DNA of 15,185 nt from an uncultured beta proteobacterium (GCA_903917505.1 CAIXAY010000069.1:1-15185), one strand, 5' to 3'; counted from the stretch's first letter, positions 1 to 7,722 are shown. Program-made: numbers and translations. The notes: generated by a model from the sequence alone, not told the origin.

Positions 1-172
1 GCTCTCCGACGGCAACATCGCGCCCTTCTTCACGCGGCCGATCTGCATGGGCTTTGCCACCGTCACCATCTTCGTCATCCTGCTTTATGTTCCGGCCTTC
101 AAGGCCCTGGTGCAGAAAATCACCGGCGCCGTCGCCGCACAACTCAAGTCACTGCTGCCGGGTAAGAGCTGA
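1..172 (+). CDS. TctA-family tripartite tricarboxylate transporter permease, C-terminal end (partial)
   Basis: Only the last 56 codons are in the window, read in the frame that starts at base 2 and ending in TGA at 170-172. The peptide begins LSDGNIAPFFTRPI, which resembles the conserved end of TctA permeases (a Gly-Asp/Asn segment followed by FFTRPI). A hydrophobic helix (about residues 17-32 of the fragment) and a basic tail (KSLLPGKS) follow. TctA is the large membrane subunit of the TctABC transporters, which import carboxylates such as citrate with a periplasmic binding protein. The gene converges on the LysR gene, with 65 bp between the stops. Its closeness to a 2-oxoacid oxidoreductase cluster suggests, without proving, that it imports a carboxylate for that pathway. 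The family call rests on a short tail, so confidence is moderate. Confidence 0.6.
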   Translation, partial: LSDGNIAPFFTRPICMGFATVTIFVILLYVPAFKALVQKITGAVAAQLKSLLPGKS

Positions 173-237
173 AACGAGGGCGTCCCGAACGGCGCGTGTC
201 GCCAAATCACGCTTCCTCGCCGCGGTCTTATCTTGCT

Positions 238-1140
238 TTATTCCCGGCCGTCGATGCGGGTCGGGAAGTCGGCGATCTGGTGCTTGATCCACTGCCGGAA
301 CCGGGTAACGGGCCGGGTGTCCAGCTTGTCCGTCCGGCACAGGAAGAAATATGACATCGGCGAATCGACGTAAGCGCTGAAGGGCCGCACCAGGCGTCCG
401 GCGGTCAGGTCGTCATAGGCGAGCGAGTGGCGGACGAGGCCGAGTCCCTGCCCTTTGATTGCGGCTTGCAGAATCAGCGCCGAATTGTCGAACATGATCC
501 CGTGTTCGGGCTCCCTGGCTGTGATCCCGGCTGCGGGAAACCACAGCGACCACGGCTCGTAGTCCGAGTGCATCAGGGGGACGCCAGCTATCCAGGCATG
601 ATCGTGAAGCTTGTACTGGCGGGCGAATTGCGGCGAGCAAACCGGGAACAGCCAATCGCGCAACAGGAGTTCGCAGAACAGGCCGGGGTAGGGGCCGGTG
701 CCGAAAGCGATCCACACGTCGGCTTCGCCGCTCTTGAGGTCGGTCGGCTTGTTCGTCGATTGAACGTCGACGTCGATATCCGGGCAGGAGGAGATGAAGT
801 CGCCAAGCCGCGGCAGCAGCCAGCACGCGGCAAAAGATGAAATGGTGTTGATGCGCAGCCGCTTGTGGGTGCTGGCGCCGATTTCGTGGGCGGCGTCCTC
901 GATTTCGGCGAAGGCGGCCTCGACCCGTGCGGCAAAGCGGCTGCCTTCGCCGGTCAGGGCGAGGCCGCGCCCGACCTTCTCGAACAGGGTGACGCCCAAT
1001 TCTTCCTGCAGCGCTCGGATCTGGTGGCTGACGGCGCTGTGCGTCAGGTTGAGCGCTTCGGAGGCGCGCGATACGCCGCCGTGGCGGGCGACCGCGACGA
1101 AGGCGCGCAAGGCGATGAGCGAGGGCAGGCGTTTCGACAT
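238..1140 (-). CDS. LysR-type transcriptional regulator, GcvA-like
   Basis: The protein has 300 residues, the normal length for a LysR-type regulator. Residues 5-64 form the winged helix-turn-helix, including the family signature around SAVSHQIRALQEELGVTLFE and the wing GRGLALTGEG. Residues 90-290 form the co-inducer-binding domain (INTISSFAACWLLPRL onward). The opening MSKRLPSLIALRAF is the usual start of GcvA-like members. That is why the start is placed at 1140 and not at an upstream in-frame codon, which would add an atypical 31-residue extension. The gene is divergent from the 2-oxoacid oxidoreductase genes and is most likely their activator. A perfect LysR-type site overlaps its own start codon, which points to autoregulation. 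No clear ribosome binding site precedes the ATG. The effector is unknown; the pathway substrate or an intermediate is the natural guess. Confidence 0.9.
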   Translation of the reverse strand: MSKRLPSLIALRAFVAVARHGGVSRASEALNLTHSAVSHQIRALQEELGVTLFEKVGRGLALTGEGSRFAARVEAAFAEIEDAAHEIGASTHKRLRINTISSFAACWLLPRLGDFISSCPDIDVDVQSTNKPTDLKSGEADVWIAFGTGPYPGLFCELLLRDWLFPVCSPQFARQYKLHDHAWIAGVPLMHSDYEPWSLWFPAAGITAREPEHGIMFDNSALILQAAIKGQGLGLVRHSLAYDDLTAGRLVRPFSAYVDSPMSYFFLCRTDKLDTRPVTRFRQWIKHQIADFPTRIDGRE

Positions 1141-1158
1141 GTGAAAATTTATAACATG
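1138..1158. promoter_or_regulatory. LysR-type binding site (T-N11-A palindrome)
   Basis: The sequence reads CATGT-N11-ACATG: perfect 5-bp arms around an AT-rich 11-base centre, which is the classic LysR-family T-N11-A box. Its centre, at 1148, lies about 65 bases upstream of the start point predicted from the promoter at 1178-1206. That is the usual position of the high-affinity recognition site in LysR-activated promoters. The left arm contains the start codon of the divergent lysR gene, so occupancy should also hinder lysR expression. Position and symmetry are seen directly; binding by this LysR protein is inferred. Confidence 0.6.
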
Positions 1159-1177
1159 AAGGTCAAAAAAATCGCGA

Positions 1178-1206
1178 TTGAATTCGCCTTTCTCTCTACC
1201 TAGAAT
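1178..1206 (+). promoter_or_regulatory. Sigma-70 promoter of the 2-oxoacid oxidoreductase operon
   Basis: A -35 element TTGAAT (1178-1183) and a -10 element TAGAAT (1201-1206) are separated by exactly 17 bases. The -10 differs from TATAAT at one position and the -35 matches TTGACA at four. The start of transcription should fall near 1213, giving a leader of about 47 bases before the ATG at 1260. The imperfect -35 suits a promoter helped by the LysR activator bound just upstream. Confidence 0.6.
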
Positions 1207-1218
1207 CCTTAGCATACA

Positions 1219-1233
1219 TTGCCGGAAAGGCAA
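1219..1233 (+). other. Small hairpin in the 5' leader of the operon
   Basis: TTGCC-GGAAA-GGCAA forms a 5-bp stem with a 5-base loop just downstream of the predicted transcription start. It may only stabilise the mRNA 5' end. No anti-structure or T-run is visible, so there is no support for attenuation. Confidence 0.2.
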
Positions 1234-1259
1234 GCTGATCGAATTCTGGGGGTTGCGTC

Positions 1260-3551
1260 ATGTTACACCAATCGACAAGTCTGCAATTCGATCCTGAATC
1301 TTTGGCATTGCCGCTGGAAGTGCGGGTGCACGGCCGCGGTGGGCAGGGCGGCGTGACCTGCGCAAAACTGATTGCCTCGCTCTACACCCAGATGGGTTTG
1401 CACGTGCAAACCTTCGGCGATTACGGCAGCGAACGCTCGGGAGCACCCATCCAGGCCTTTACCCGTGTCGATCGCCACGCCATTTCAAACCGCAACAAGG
1501 TTTACCAACCGGACCACCTGATCGTTCTCGACGAGGCCCTGATGGGGCCCAAGGTTCTGGCGGGGGCGGCGCCGGGTGCGCTGCTCTTGCTCAATTCGGC
1601 CTCGACTCTGGAAGCCTACGCCGGTCAGTATGCGGCGTATCAGCTGGGCGTCGTCGACGCTACGGCGATCGCGCGCGAGCACGGCATAGGCAGCAGTTCG
1701 GTGGTCATCATCAACACCACCATTCTTGGCGCCTATGCCCGCCTGCTCGGAGTGCCTTTGAACGCACTCGAAATGGCATACCTGTCGCTCGGCCTGGGAG
1801 ACGATCTGGCCGCCGCCGAGCAAGCCTACGAGCGGGTGCATATACGCGCACCCGCGCATGCCGATGTCAAACCGGCCGCCGCCGACCGGATGTCCTTGCC
1901 AACCGCGTTTCCACCGGTTGCGCCGATGACCGAACACAGCGCCGATCGTCCGGTGACACTCAAGACCGGATCCTGGAGCACCCAGGCGCCGCGCTATCGC
2001 GAAAGCGCAGCACCCTGCAATCAGGCCTGTCCGGCTGGAAACGATGTGCGCGGATTCATCCAGGCCCTGAAGAACGATGGCGCGGAAGCGGCGGCGGCCA
2101 TCCTGTTGCGCACGCAGCCGCTGCCTTCGGTGTGCGGCCGGGTGTGCCCGGGGTCGTGCATGAGCGCGTGCAATCGCGAGGCCTTCGACGGCGCGGTGAA
2201 CATCCGCAGTCTGGAGCGCTGGATCGCCGATCATTCGGCGCTGTCCCTGGCGCAGGAAACGCCGTTGCAGCGGCGCAGCTTCGCCGTGGTCGGCGGCGGG
2301 CCGGCGGGTTTGAGCGCTGCGTACCAGTTCGCCTTGCGCGGTCACGCGGTGACCATCTACGAAGCCGGTCCGGCCCTTGGCGGCGTTCTACGCAACGGCA
2401 TTCCGGCCTTTCGTCTGCCGCAGGAGGTCTTGCAGCGCGACCTCGAGCGCATCCTGAAGCTGGGCGTGGAGACGCGCTGCAATGCGCGCCTGGGCAAGGC
2501 CGATCTGTTGCGCCTGCAGGGCGAGAACGACGCGCTGATCGTTTGCACCGGCTTCGGCCCGGCCCTCGGCCTCGCCGTCGACGGCGCGGGCCTGGCCGGC
2601 GTCGAGCAGGGTCTGGATTTTCTCGACCGGGTGAAACTGGGCAAGGTCGAGGTGCAGGGAAACGTCGTGATCGTCGGCGGCGGCAATACGGCGATCGACT
2701 GCGCGCGCACGGCGCTGCGCTGCGGCGCAACTTCGGTGAAACTCGTCTATCGCCGTGGCCGCGAGGACATGCCGGCGATTGCCGAAGAAATCGAAAGCGC
2801 CGAGTTCGAAGGCGTGCGCTTTGAACTGCATCGGCAACCGGTGGCGTTTACGGGCAACGGTGCCCTGTCGGCGGTGCTCCTTGCCGAAGTCGAGGCGGGG
2901 CCGCCTGACGAGAGCGGCCGGCGGCGCCCGCTGGTGACGCAGCGCCAGTCCAGCCTCGCGTGTGACAAGGTGCTCCTGGCACTCGGGCAAAGCACGCAAA
3001 TGGAATTGTTGCCCGACACTTGGCGGATGCGCGATGGCCGCGCCTGGCAGGGCGAGCAGGCTCTCGACGTCTGGTTCGCCGGCGACTGCGCGAGCGGCGA
3101 GGGCACGGTGACCGACGCCATCGGCAACGGACGGCGGAGTGCCTTGGCGGCATTGGCCCGGCTCGGCGGCGCGCCGGGTGAAGCGCCGCAGGACGCAGGA
3201 ATCCCGGTGGCTCCGGGGCAAATCCGCTTCTCGCATTTCGAGGTGGCGCCGCCGCATCGCGACAAGGAACTGCCGCCCGCCGCGCGCCGGAGCGGTTTCG
3301 CCGAAGCCAATCTGGGCCTCGCCGGGCCGGAAGAAGCCGCGCGCTGCTTCTCGTGCGGGCAGTGCACCGAGTGCGACACCTGCCTGATCTATTGTCCGGA
3401 TGGCGTGATCTACCGCAACGAAGATGGCGCAAGCGGCTACCGGATCGACGCCGATTACTGCAAGGGCTGCGGCATGTGTGTCGCCGAATGCCCGCGCAGC
3501 GCGATGGAGATGCGCGAAAAGAACAAGCAGGAGGTGAGTTCATGTCAGTGA
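1260..3551 (+). CDS. Fused gamma / FAD-NAD(P) / 2[4Fe-4S] subunit of a 2-oxoacid oxidoreductase
   Basis: This 763-residue protein joins three parts that are separate subunits in related enzymes. Residues 19-195 are the gamma domain, with the GRGGQG motif at 25-30. A loose linker (about 196-240) leads to a GltD-like flavoprotein. There, cysteines 253, 257, 292, 296, 300 and 304 form the N-terminal Fe-S cysteine cluster, GGGPAG at 345-350 is the FAD site, and GGGNTAID at 473-480 is the NAD(P)H site, followed by YRR at 497-499. Residues 690-750 are a ferredoxin domain with two full cluster motifs (C702/705/708/712 and C734/737/740/744), plus C696 and C699. The gamma part should contact the alpha and beta subunits, and the rest should carry electrons from them to NAD(P)+. 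Phenylglyoxylate:NAD+ oxidoreductase (Pad) has the same parts as separate polypeptides. Whether NAD+ or NADP+ is used is not certain. The start is preceded by a modest GGGGG seven bases upstream. Confidence 0.85.
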   Translation: MLHQSTSLQFDPESLALPLEVRVHGRGGQGGVTCAKLIASLYTQMGLHVQTFGDYGSERSGAPIQAFTRVDRHAISNRNKVYQPDHLIVLDEALMGPKVLAGAAPGALLLLNSASTLEAYAGQYAAYQLGVVDATAIAREHGIGSSSVVIINTTILGAYARLLGVPLNALEMAYLSLGLGDDLAAAEQAYERVHIRAPAHADVKPAAADRMSLPTAFPPVAPMTEHSADRPVTLKTGSWSTQAPRYRESAAPCNQACPAGNDVRGFIQALKNDGAEAAAAILLRTQPLPSVCGRVCPGSCMSACNREAFDGAVNIRSLERWIADHSALSLAQETPLQRRSFAVVGGGPAGLSAAYQFALRGHAVTIYEAGPALGGVLRNGIPAFRLPQEVLQRDLERILKLGVETRCNARLGKADLLRLQGENDALIVCTGFGPALGLAVDGAGLAGVEQGLDFLDRVKLGKVEVQGNVVIVGGGNTAIDCARTALRCGATSVKLVYRRGREDMPAIAEEIESAEFEGVRFELHRQPVAFTGNGALSAVLLAEVEAGPPDESGRRRPLVTQRQSSLACDKVLLALGQSTQMELLPDTWRMRDGRAWQGEQALDVWFAGDCASGEGTVTDAIGNGRRSALAALARLGGAPGEAPQDAGIPVAPGQIRFSHFEVAPPHRDKELPPAARRSGFAEANLGLAGPEEAARCFSCGQCTECDTCLIYCPDGVIYRNEDGASGYRIDADYCKGCGMCVAECPRSAMEMREKNKQEVSSCQ

Positions 3552-4702
3552 AATTGCTCAGCGCCAATCATGCCGCCGCCCTGGCCGCGACCTTGGCGGC
3601 GCGGGCCAATCGCAGCGGCCGCGGATTTTGCAGCGGCGTCTATCCGATCACGCCGTCGACCGAGTGCATGGAATATCTGTGCCTGCAGGAGATCGAGAAA
3701 GGCCGCGTCGTGCTGGTGGAAAGCGAACACAGCGCCATGGGCGTGTGCATCGGCGCTGCCGCTGCCGGCGCGCGCACGTTTACCGCGACTTCTTCCAACG
3801 GCCTCGCTTACATGACCGAGAACTGCATTGCCGCAGCGTCCTTGCGTTTGCCGGTGGTGCTGGCCGTGGCCAATCGCACCCTGGGCCCGCCCTGGAATAT
3901 CTGGGCCGATCACGGCGATTCGCTCTTGCTGCGCGATCACGGCTTGATTCAGTTCTACTGTGCCGATAATCAGGAAATGTTCGATACGCTGCTGTGCGCC
4001 TTCAGGCTGGCCGAGGATCCGGCGGTGATGATGCCGGCCATGGTCTGCATGGACGGTTTCATCCTCTCGCACACCGTGGCGCAAACCGATATTCCCGAGC
4101 AGGCGCAGGTGGACAGCTTCCTGCCGATCACCTCGATTCCGCATCGGCTTGGCGACACGCCCCACACCTTGGGCCAGATCGAAGTGCCGATTCAGAACGA
4201 AGCGCATCGGCACCAGCACCACGCCGCGATGCTCGGCGTGACGAAGGTCTACGCCGGAATCCAGGATGAGTTCGAGCAGACCTTCGGCCGCCGCCCGCCC
4301 GATGCGGTAGTGGCTTATCGCGCCGACGACGCCGATACGCTGATCGTCTCGATGGGGACGATAGGCGCCACCGCCGAACGGGTGGTGGACCTCTTGCGCG
4401 AGCAGGGACAGAAGGTCGGTTCCTTGCGTGTGCGCCTGTTCCGTCCGCTGCCTGTCGGAGAAATCAGGGCGTGCTTCGCCGGCAAGCAGCGCATCGCCGT
4501 GATCGACCGCGACATCAGCCTCGGCTTCGGCGGCGTGTTGTGGGGAGAGGTCAGCGCCCTGGCTGATCCGGGCACGGTGGTGCAGGGCTATATGGCAGGC
4601 CTGGGCGGCGGCGATGTGCGGCCCGAGCATATCGTGAACATGCTGGCCGATTTGCTGCCGCGCAAGCTTGCCGGCCTGCCGACGATGATGGAGGCCGCGT
4701 GA
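3542..4702 (+). CDS. 2-oxoacid oxidoreductase alpha subunit (PorA/PadG-like)
   Basis: The 386-residue protein carries the marks of the PFOR alpha chain. YPITPST (34-40) and ESEHSAMG (60-67) belong to the domain that holds the TPP pyrimidine ring, with E60 or E62 the likely cofactor-activating glutamate. The conserved block PPWNIWADHGD is at 116-126, and RLFRPLP (298-304) lies in the C-terminal domain. The start at 3542 has a strong AGGAGG about seven bases upstream. It overlaps the end of the fusion gene by 10 bases, indicating translational coupling. With the beta subunit it forms the catalytic core that decarboxylates a 2-oxo acid and passes the acyl group to CoA. The NIW-x-DH-x-D block is common to the whole superfamily, so it does not reveal the substrate. 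Confidence 0.88.
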   Translation: MSVKLLSANHAAALAATLAARANRSGRGFCSGVYPITPSTECMEYLCLQEIEKGRVVLVESEHSAMGVCIGAAAAGARTFTATSSNGLAYMTENCIAAASLRLPVVLAVANRTLGPPWNIWADHGDSLLLRDHGLIQFYCADNQEMFDTLLCAFRLAEDPAVMMPAMVCMDGFILSHTVAQTDIPEQAQVDSFLPITSIPHRLGDTPHTLGQIEVPIQNEAHRHQHHAAMLGVTKVYAGIQDEFEQTFGRRPPDAVVAYRADDADTLIVSMGTIGATAERVVDLLREQGQKVGSLRVRLFRPLPVGEIRACFAGKQRIAVIDRDISLGFGGVLWGEVSALADPGTVVQGYMAGLGGGDVRPEHIVNMLADLLPRKLAGLPTMMEAA

Positions 4703-5628
4703 TGGACGAACCTGTATTGGGCGGCATGGCGCAAACGGCACTCGATCGCCCCGCGCCGCTCTTGCGCATGGGCAATACCAACTGCGGCGGCTGCGGCCTG
4801 TCCACGCTGATGCAGATGCTGCGCCACGCGGTCACCGACCGGCGCGTGCAATTCGTCGTTCCCGCCTGCTGTGGCGCGGTTGCCGGCGGCGCATTCCCGC
4901 AAAGCACCTTTGGCGTGCCGGCCCTGCTGACGACCTTTGCGTCGACCGCGGCAGCGGCCAGCGGCATCGCCAGCGTCGCTCGTCTGAATGGCGAAGAGAC
5001 GCGCGTCATCTGTATTGCCGGCGACGGCGGCACCTATGACATTGGCTTTGCCACCCTGTCGGCGGCAGCGGAACGCAACGAAGATATTCTCTATATCTGC
5101 TACGACAACGAGATCTACGGCAATACCGGCGGACAACGCTCTTCCGCCACGCCTGCCGGCGTCATGGCCACCAATCTCGCCAGCGCCAAGCTCGAGCAGA
5201 AGAAGGATATCCTGGCGATCATGGCCGCGCATCGCATTCCCTATGCCGCGTCGATCTCGCTTGCCCATGCCGACGACACGCTGCGCAAACTGCGGCGCGC
5301 GCTCGATCTCAAGGGCTTCCGTTTCCTGCACGTACTCTCGCCCTGTCCCACGGGCTGGAAGTCGGAACCGGCGCTGGGCATGGAACTGCTGCGGCTGGCT
5401 GTGCGTTCCGGTCTCTTCCCGGTGTACGAAATCTTCGACGGCAAGCGACATGTGGTGAATATCGAGCCGGACTTTTCCGACGAAGCGCTCGACATGTATC
5501 TGTCGCTGCAGCGCCGCTTCCAGAAATCGGGAATCAGCGCTGCCGGCCTGCGTCCGGCCATCGACCGTTACTGGCAGAATCTGCGCGCGCTGAGCGGACG
5601 CATCGTTCCAGCAAGGCGGGACTCGTAG
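4702..5628 (+). CDS. 2-oxoacid oxidoreductase beta subunit, TPP-binding (PorB/PadI-like)
   Basis: The 308-residue protein contains the TPP/Mg motif GDGGTYDIGFATL (107-119), followed by YDNEIYGNTGGQ (134-145), as in PFOR beta chains. Four cysteines fit the proximal [4Fe-4S] cluster: C28 and C31 (CGGC), C56 or C57, and C215 in SPCPTGW. The set is therefore complete for a catalytic beta subunit. ATG at 4702 shares one base with the alpha stop (TGATG), with GGAGG seven bases upstream. A GTG three bases earlier is possible but less likely. The basic tail after residue 270 is not part of the core fold. Together with the alpha and fused subunits it makes an enzyme of three polypeptides instead of the five seen in Pad. 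Confidence 0.88.
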   Translation: MDEPVLGGMAQTALDRPAPLLRMGNTNCGGCGLSTLMQMLRHAVTDRRVQFVVPACCGAVAGGAFPQSTFGVPALLTTFASTAAAASGIASVARLNGEETRVICIAGDGGTYDIGFATLSAAAERNEDILYICYDNEIYGNTGGQRSSATPAGVMATNLASAKLEQKKDILAIMAAHRIPYAASISLAHADDTLRKLRRALDLKGFRFLHVLSPCPTGWKSEPALGMELLRLAVRSGLFPVYEIFDGKRHVVNIEPDFSDEALDMYLSLQRRFQKSGISAAGLRPAIDRYWQNLRALSGRIVPARRDS

Positions 5629-5648
5629 AACATTCTGGGGAGAGATTC

Positions 5649-6209
5649 ATGCGCAAGTACGTCGGGGAACGGATCAAGAAGCTGCGCGAAGCACAGGAAA
5701 TGAGCCTGGCGCAGGTGTGCAAACTGACCGGGATCGAAGTCGAGCGCCTTGCGGCCTACGAGGACGGGTCCGCCGTTCCTTCGATCGGCGTCGTCATCCA
5801 GTTGTCGCGCGTGCTCGGCTCGAGGATGGCCGGCTTGCTGCATGGTGGCGGCATGGTCTCCGAGACGCTGACCATCTGTCGTTGCGGCGAATCGCTCGGC
5901 GGCGAACAGGGTGATACGGAGCAAAGTTACGCCTATAGCTCGCTGACCAGGCCGGGCACCGCAGGTCATTTGATGGAACCCTTCCTGCTCAGTTTCGATC
6001 CCGCGGTAGCGCGCGGCGTGCCAATCACGCACGATGGCCAGGAGTTCGTGTATGTCGTCGAGGGCATGGTCGAACTGTTCTATGACGGGCACAGCCACCG
6101 GCTTGAACGAGGCGACAGCGTCTACCTCGATTCATCACTGCCACATACGTTTCACGGGCTGGGCGATGGGGTCGCCAAAGTCCTGGCGGTGGTGAGCAGT
6201 GCGTCGTGA
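5649..6209 (+). CDS. XRE-family regulator with C-terminal cupin domain
   Basis: The protein has 186 residues. Residues 5-65 form a lambda-repressor-like helix-turn-helix (ERIKKLREAQEMSLAQVCKL, then PSIGVVIQLSRVL). Residues 108-182 form a small cupin barrel. H128, E132 and H166 (in HDGQEFVYVVEG and LPHTFHG) are in place to bind a metal or a ligand. Proteins of this architecture usually repress or tune metabolic operons in response to a small molecule bound in the cupin. The gene starts 20 bases after the beta-subunit stop, behind GGGGAGAG, with no terminator between, so it is probably co-transcribed. It is the second regulator of the cluster besides LysR. Its ligand is unknown; an acyl-CoA-derived carboxylate is a reasonable guess. 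Confidence 0.88.
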   Translation: MRKYVGERIKKLREAQEMSLAQVCKLTGIEVERLAAYEDGSAVPSIGVVIQLSRVLGSRMAGLLHGGGMVSETLTICRCGESLGGEQGDTEQSYAYSSLTRPGTAGHLMEPFLLSFDPAVARGVPITHDGQEFVYVVEGMVELFYDGHSHRLERGDSVYLDSSLPHTFHGLGDGVAKVLAVVSSAS

Positions 6210-6279
6210 ACGGCAGAGCGAAAGCGGGTTCGCACTTCCATCCATCAGCAGCATCGGCTTGCCGGGTCGGGAGTAAGAA

Positions 6280-7575
6280 GTGTCCGTGAGCGCGCTCTAT
6301 CAACAAAAACGCATGTCGGCCGCCGAGGCCGTCGGTCTTGTTCGCAACAAGGACGTGATCATGGTCCCCACCGGCGTCGGCGCGCCCCCGAGCCTGCTCG
6401 CCGAGCTTTCCGAGCAAAGGCGCAGTTTCACGGGTGTTCAAGTCGCCCAAACCCTGCCGCTGCGCAAGTTCGCGTATTTCGATCCGGCGACCGTAGTGCA
6501 TGTCCGGCACGTCGCCCTGTTCTTCGGCGGCGCCTCGAGACCCGGCGGGCAGGAAGGCTGGATCGATTTCATTCCGGCTTGTTTCTCCGAATTGCCGATC
6601 CTGATCGAGCGCGGCCTGACCCCCGTCGACGTCGTGTTTTCGATGGCCTCGGAAATGGACGCGCAGGGTTACTTTTCCCTGAGCCTGGCTGCCGATTACA
6701 CGATGGCTGCGGTCGCCAAGGCACGGGCCGTGGTGCTCGAGGTCAACCCCAACGTGCCGTTCGCCCATGGCAACTGCCACATTCACATCTCCCAGGTCAG
6801 CGCGCTGGTCGAAAGCGAAGAAGCCATCCTGGAAGTCGGCCTGCCGAGGATAACACCGGTGCAGGAGGCCATCGGCCAGTACGTGGGCGACCTCATTCCC
6901 GACGGCGCCACACTGCAGATCGGCTACGGCGGCATTCCTGATGCAGTTGTCATGCAACTCACGCAGAAGCGCGATCTTGGCATTCATACCGAGATGATCG
7001 GCGACGGCATCCTGGCCCTGGTCGAAGCGGGCGTCGTCACCAACCGCCGCAAGAATCACCAAGCTTCGAAGATGGTCGCCACCTTCGCCCTCGGGTCGAG
7101 AAAGCTCTACCAGTTCATGCATCGCAACCCGGCTCTGGAAATGCACCCGGTCGATTTCACCAACGACCCCGCACTGGCGGGACTGAATGACAATCTGATC
7201 GCCATCAACGCGACGATGCAAGTCGACCTGATCGGGCAGTGCGGCTCGGAGAGCCTGGGCATCACGCCCTACTCGGGAACGGGCGGCCAGGCCGATTTCG
7301 TCCGGGCCGCGAATCGTTCGAAAGGCGGCAAATCCTTTATCGTCCTGCCTTCGACGGCCAAGGAAGATTCCATATCCAGGATCGTAGCGACGCTTGCGCC
7401 AGGCACGCATGTGACGACCAGCAAGAACGATGTGAATTACGTGGTCAGCGAATACGGCGTTGCGCAGCTGCGCGGCAAGAGTGCGAAACAGCGTGCCGAA
7501 GCATTGATTGGCATCGCCCACCCGGGCTTCCGTGGGGAACTGCGCGCGGCCGCACGAAAGATGCGCTTGCTTTGA
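6280..7575 (+). CDS. Acetyl-CoA hydrolase/transferase family protein (4-hydroxybutyrate CoA-transferase-like)
   Basis: The 431-residue length matches the 4-hydroxybutyrate CoA-transferase branch of this family. Conserved blocks include IGYGGIPDAV (214-223), GIHTEMIGDG (234-243), GQCGSESLGI (319-328), YSGTGGQADFVRAA (331-344) and the C-terminal IAHPGFRGEL (412-421). E238 in the GIHTEM block lines up with the glutamate reported as the covalent nucleophile in the clostridial 4-hydroxybutyrate enzyme, so a CoA-transferase is likelier than an inactive homologue. The gene begins with GTG at 6280, six bases after GGGAG; a second GTG at 6286 is possible. It lies 70 bases after the XRE-cupin gene on the same strand with no visible terminator. 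It would take the acyl-CoA made by the oxidoreductase and transfer its CoA to another acid, or hydrolyse it. Confidence 0.85.
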   Translation: MSVSALYQQKRMSAAEAVGLVRNKDVIMVPTGVGAPPSLLAELSEQRRSFTGVQVAQTLPLRKFAYFDPATVVHVRHVALFFGGASRPGGQEGWIDFIPACFSELPILIERGLTPVDVVFSMASEMDAQGYFSLSLAADYTMAAVAKARAVVLEVNPNVPFAHGNCHIHISQVSALVESEEAILEVGLPRITPVQEAIGQYVGDLIPDGATLQIGYGGIPDAVVMQLTQKRDLGIHTEMIGDGILALVEAGVVTNRRKNHQASKMVATFALGSRKLYQFMHRNPALEMHPVDFTNDPALAGLNDNLIAINATMQVDLIGQCGSESLGITPYSGTGGQADFVRAANRSKGGKSFIVLPSTAKEDSISRIVATLAPGTHVTTSKNDVNYVVSEYGVAQLRGKSAKQRAEALIGIAHPGFRGELRAAARKMRLL

Positions 7576-7722
7576 CCGGGCGCGACTTGAGGTCCATCGC
7601 CGGGCAGCAAGCGCTTGCAGATCGCGTGATTTTCCAATCTTGAGCGGAAATCGCAAACAGCGTAATCTGTTCGCGTATCGTTATATTCATGATTCAGAAC
7701 AACAAATTCTCCGCAGGCAAGA

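Noticed and set aside
191..203. GGCG-CGTGT-CGCC hairpin between the TctA and LysR stops
   Set aside because: Only four base pairs and no T-run, so it is not supported as a terminator.
3545..4741. Long reverse-strand open frame opposite the alpha subunit gene
   Set aside because: It is an antisense frame created by high GC content. The forward frame has clear PFOR alpha motifs and a strong ribosome binding site.
7607..7618. Perfect palindrome GCAAGCGCTTGC after the CoA-transferase gene
   Set aside because: Considered as a terminator, but no T-run follows and no loop separates the arms; it may be chance in GC-rich DNA.
6025..7656. 543-codon reverse-strand open frame opposite the CoA-transferase gene
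   Set aside because: Low-complexity, arginine/histidine-rich translation without family-like sequence; the forward frame is fully conserved.
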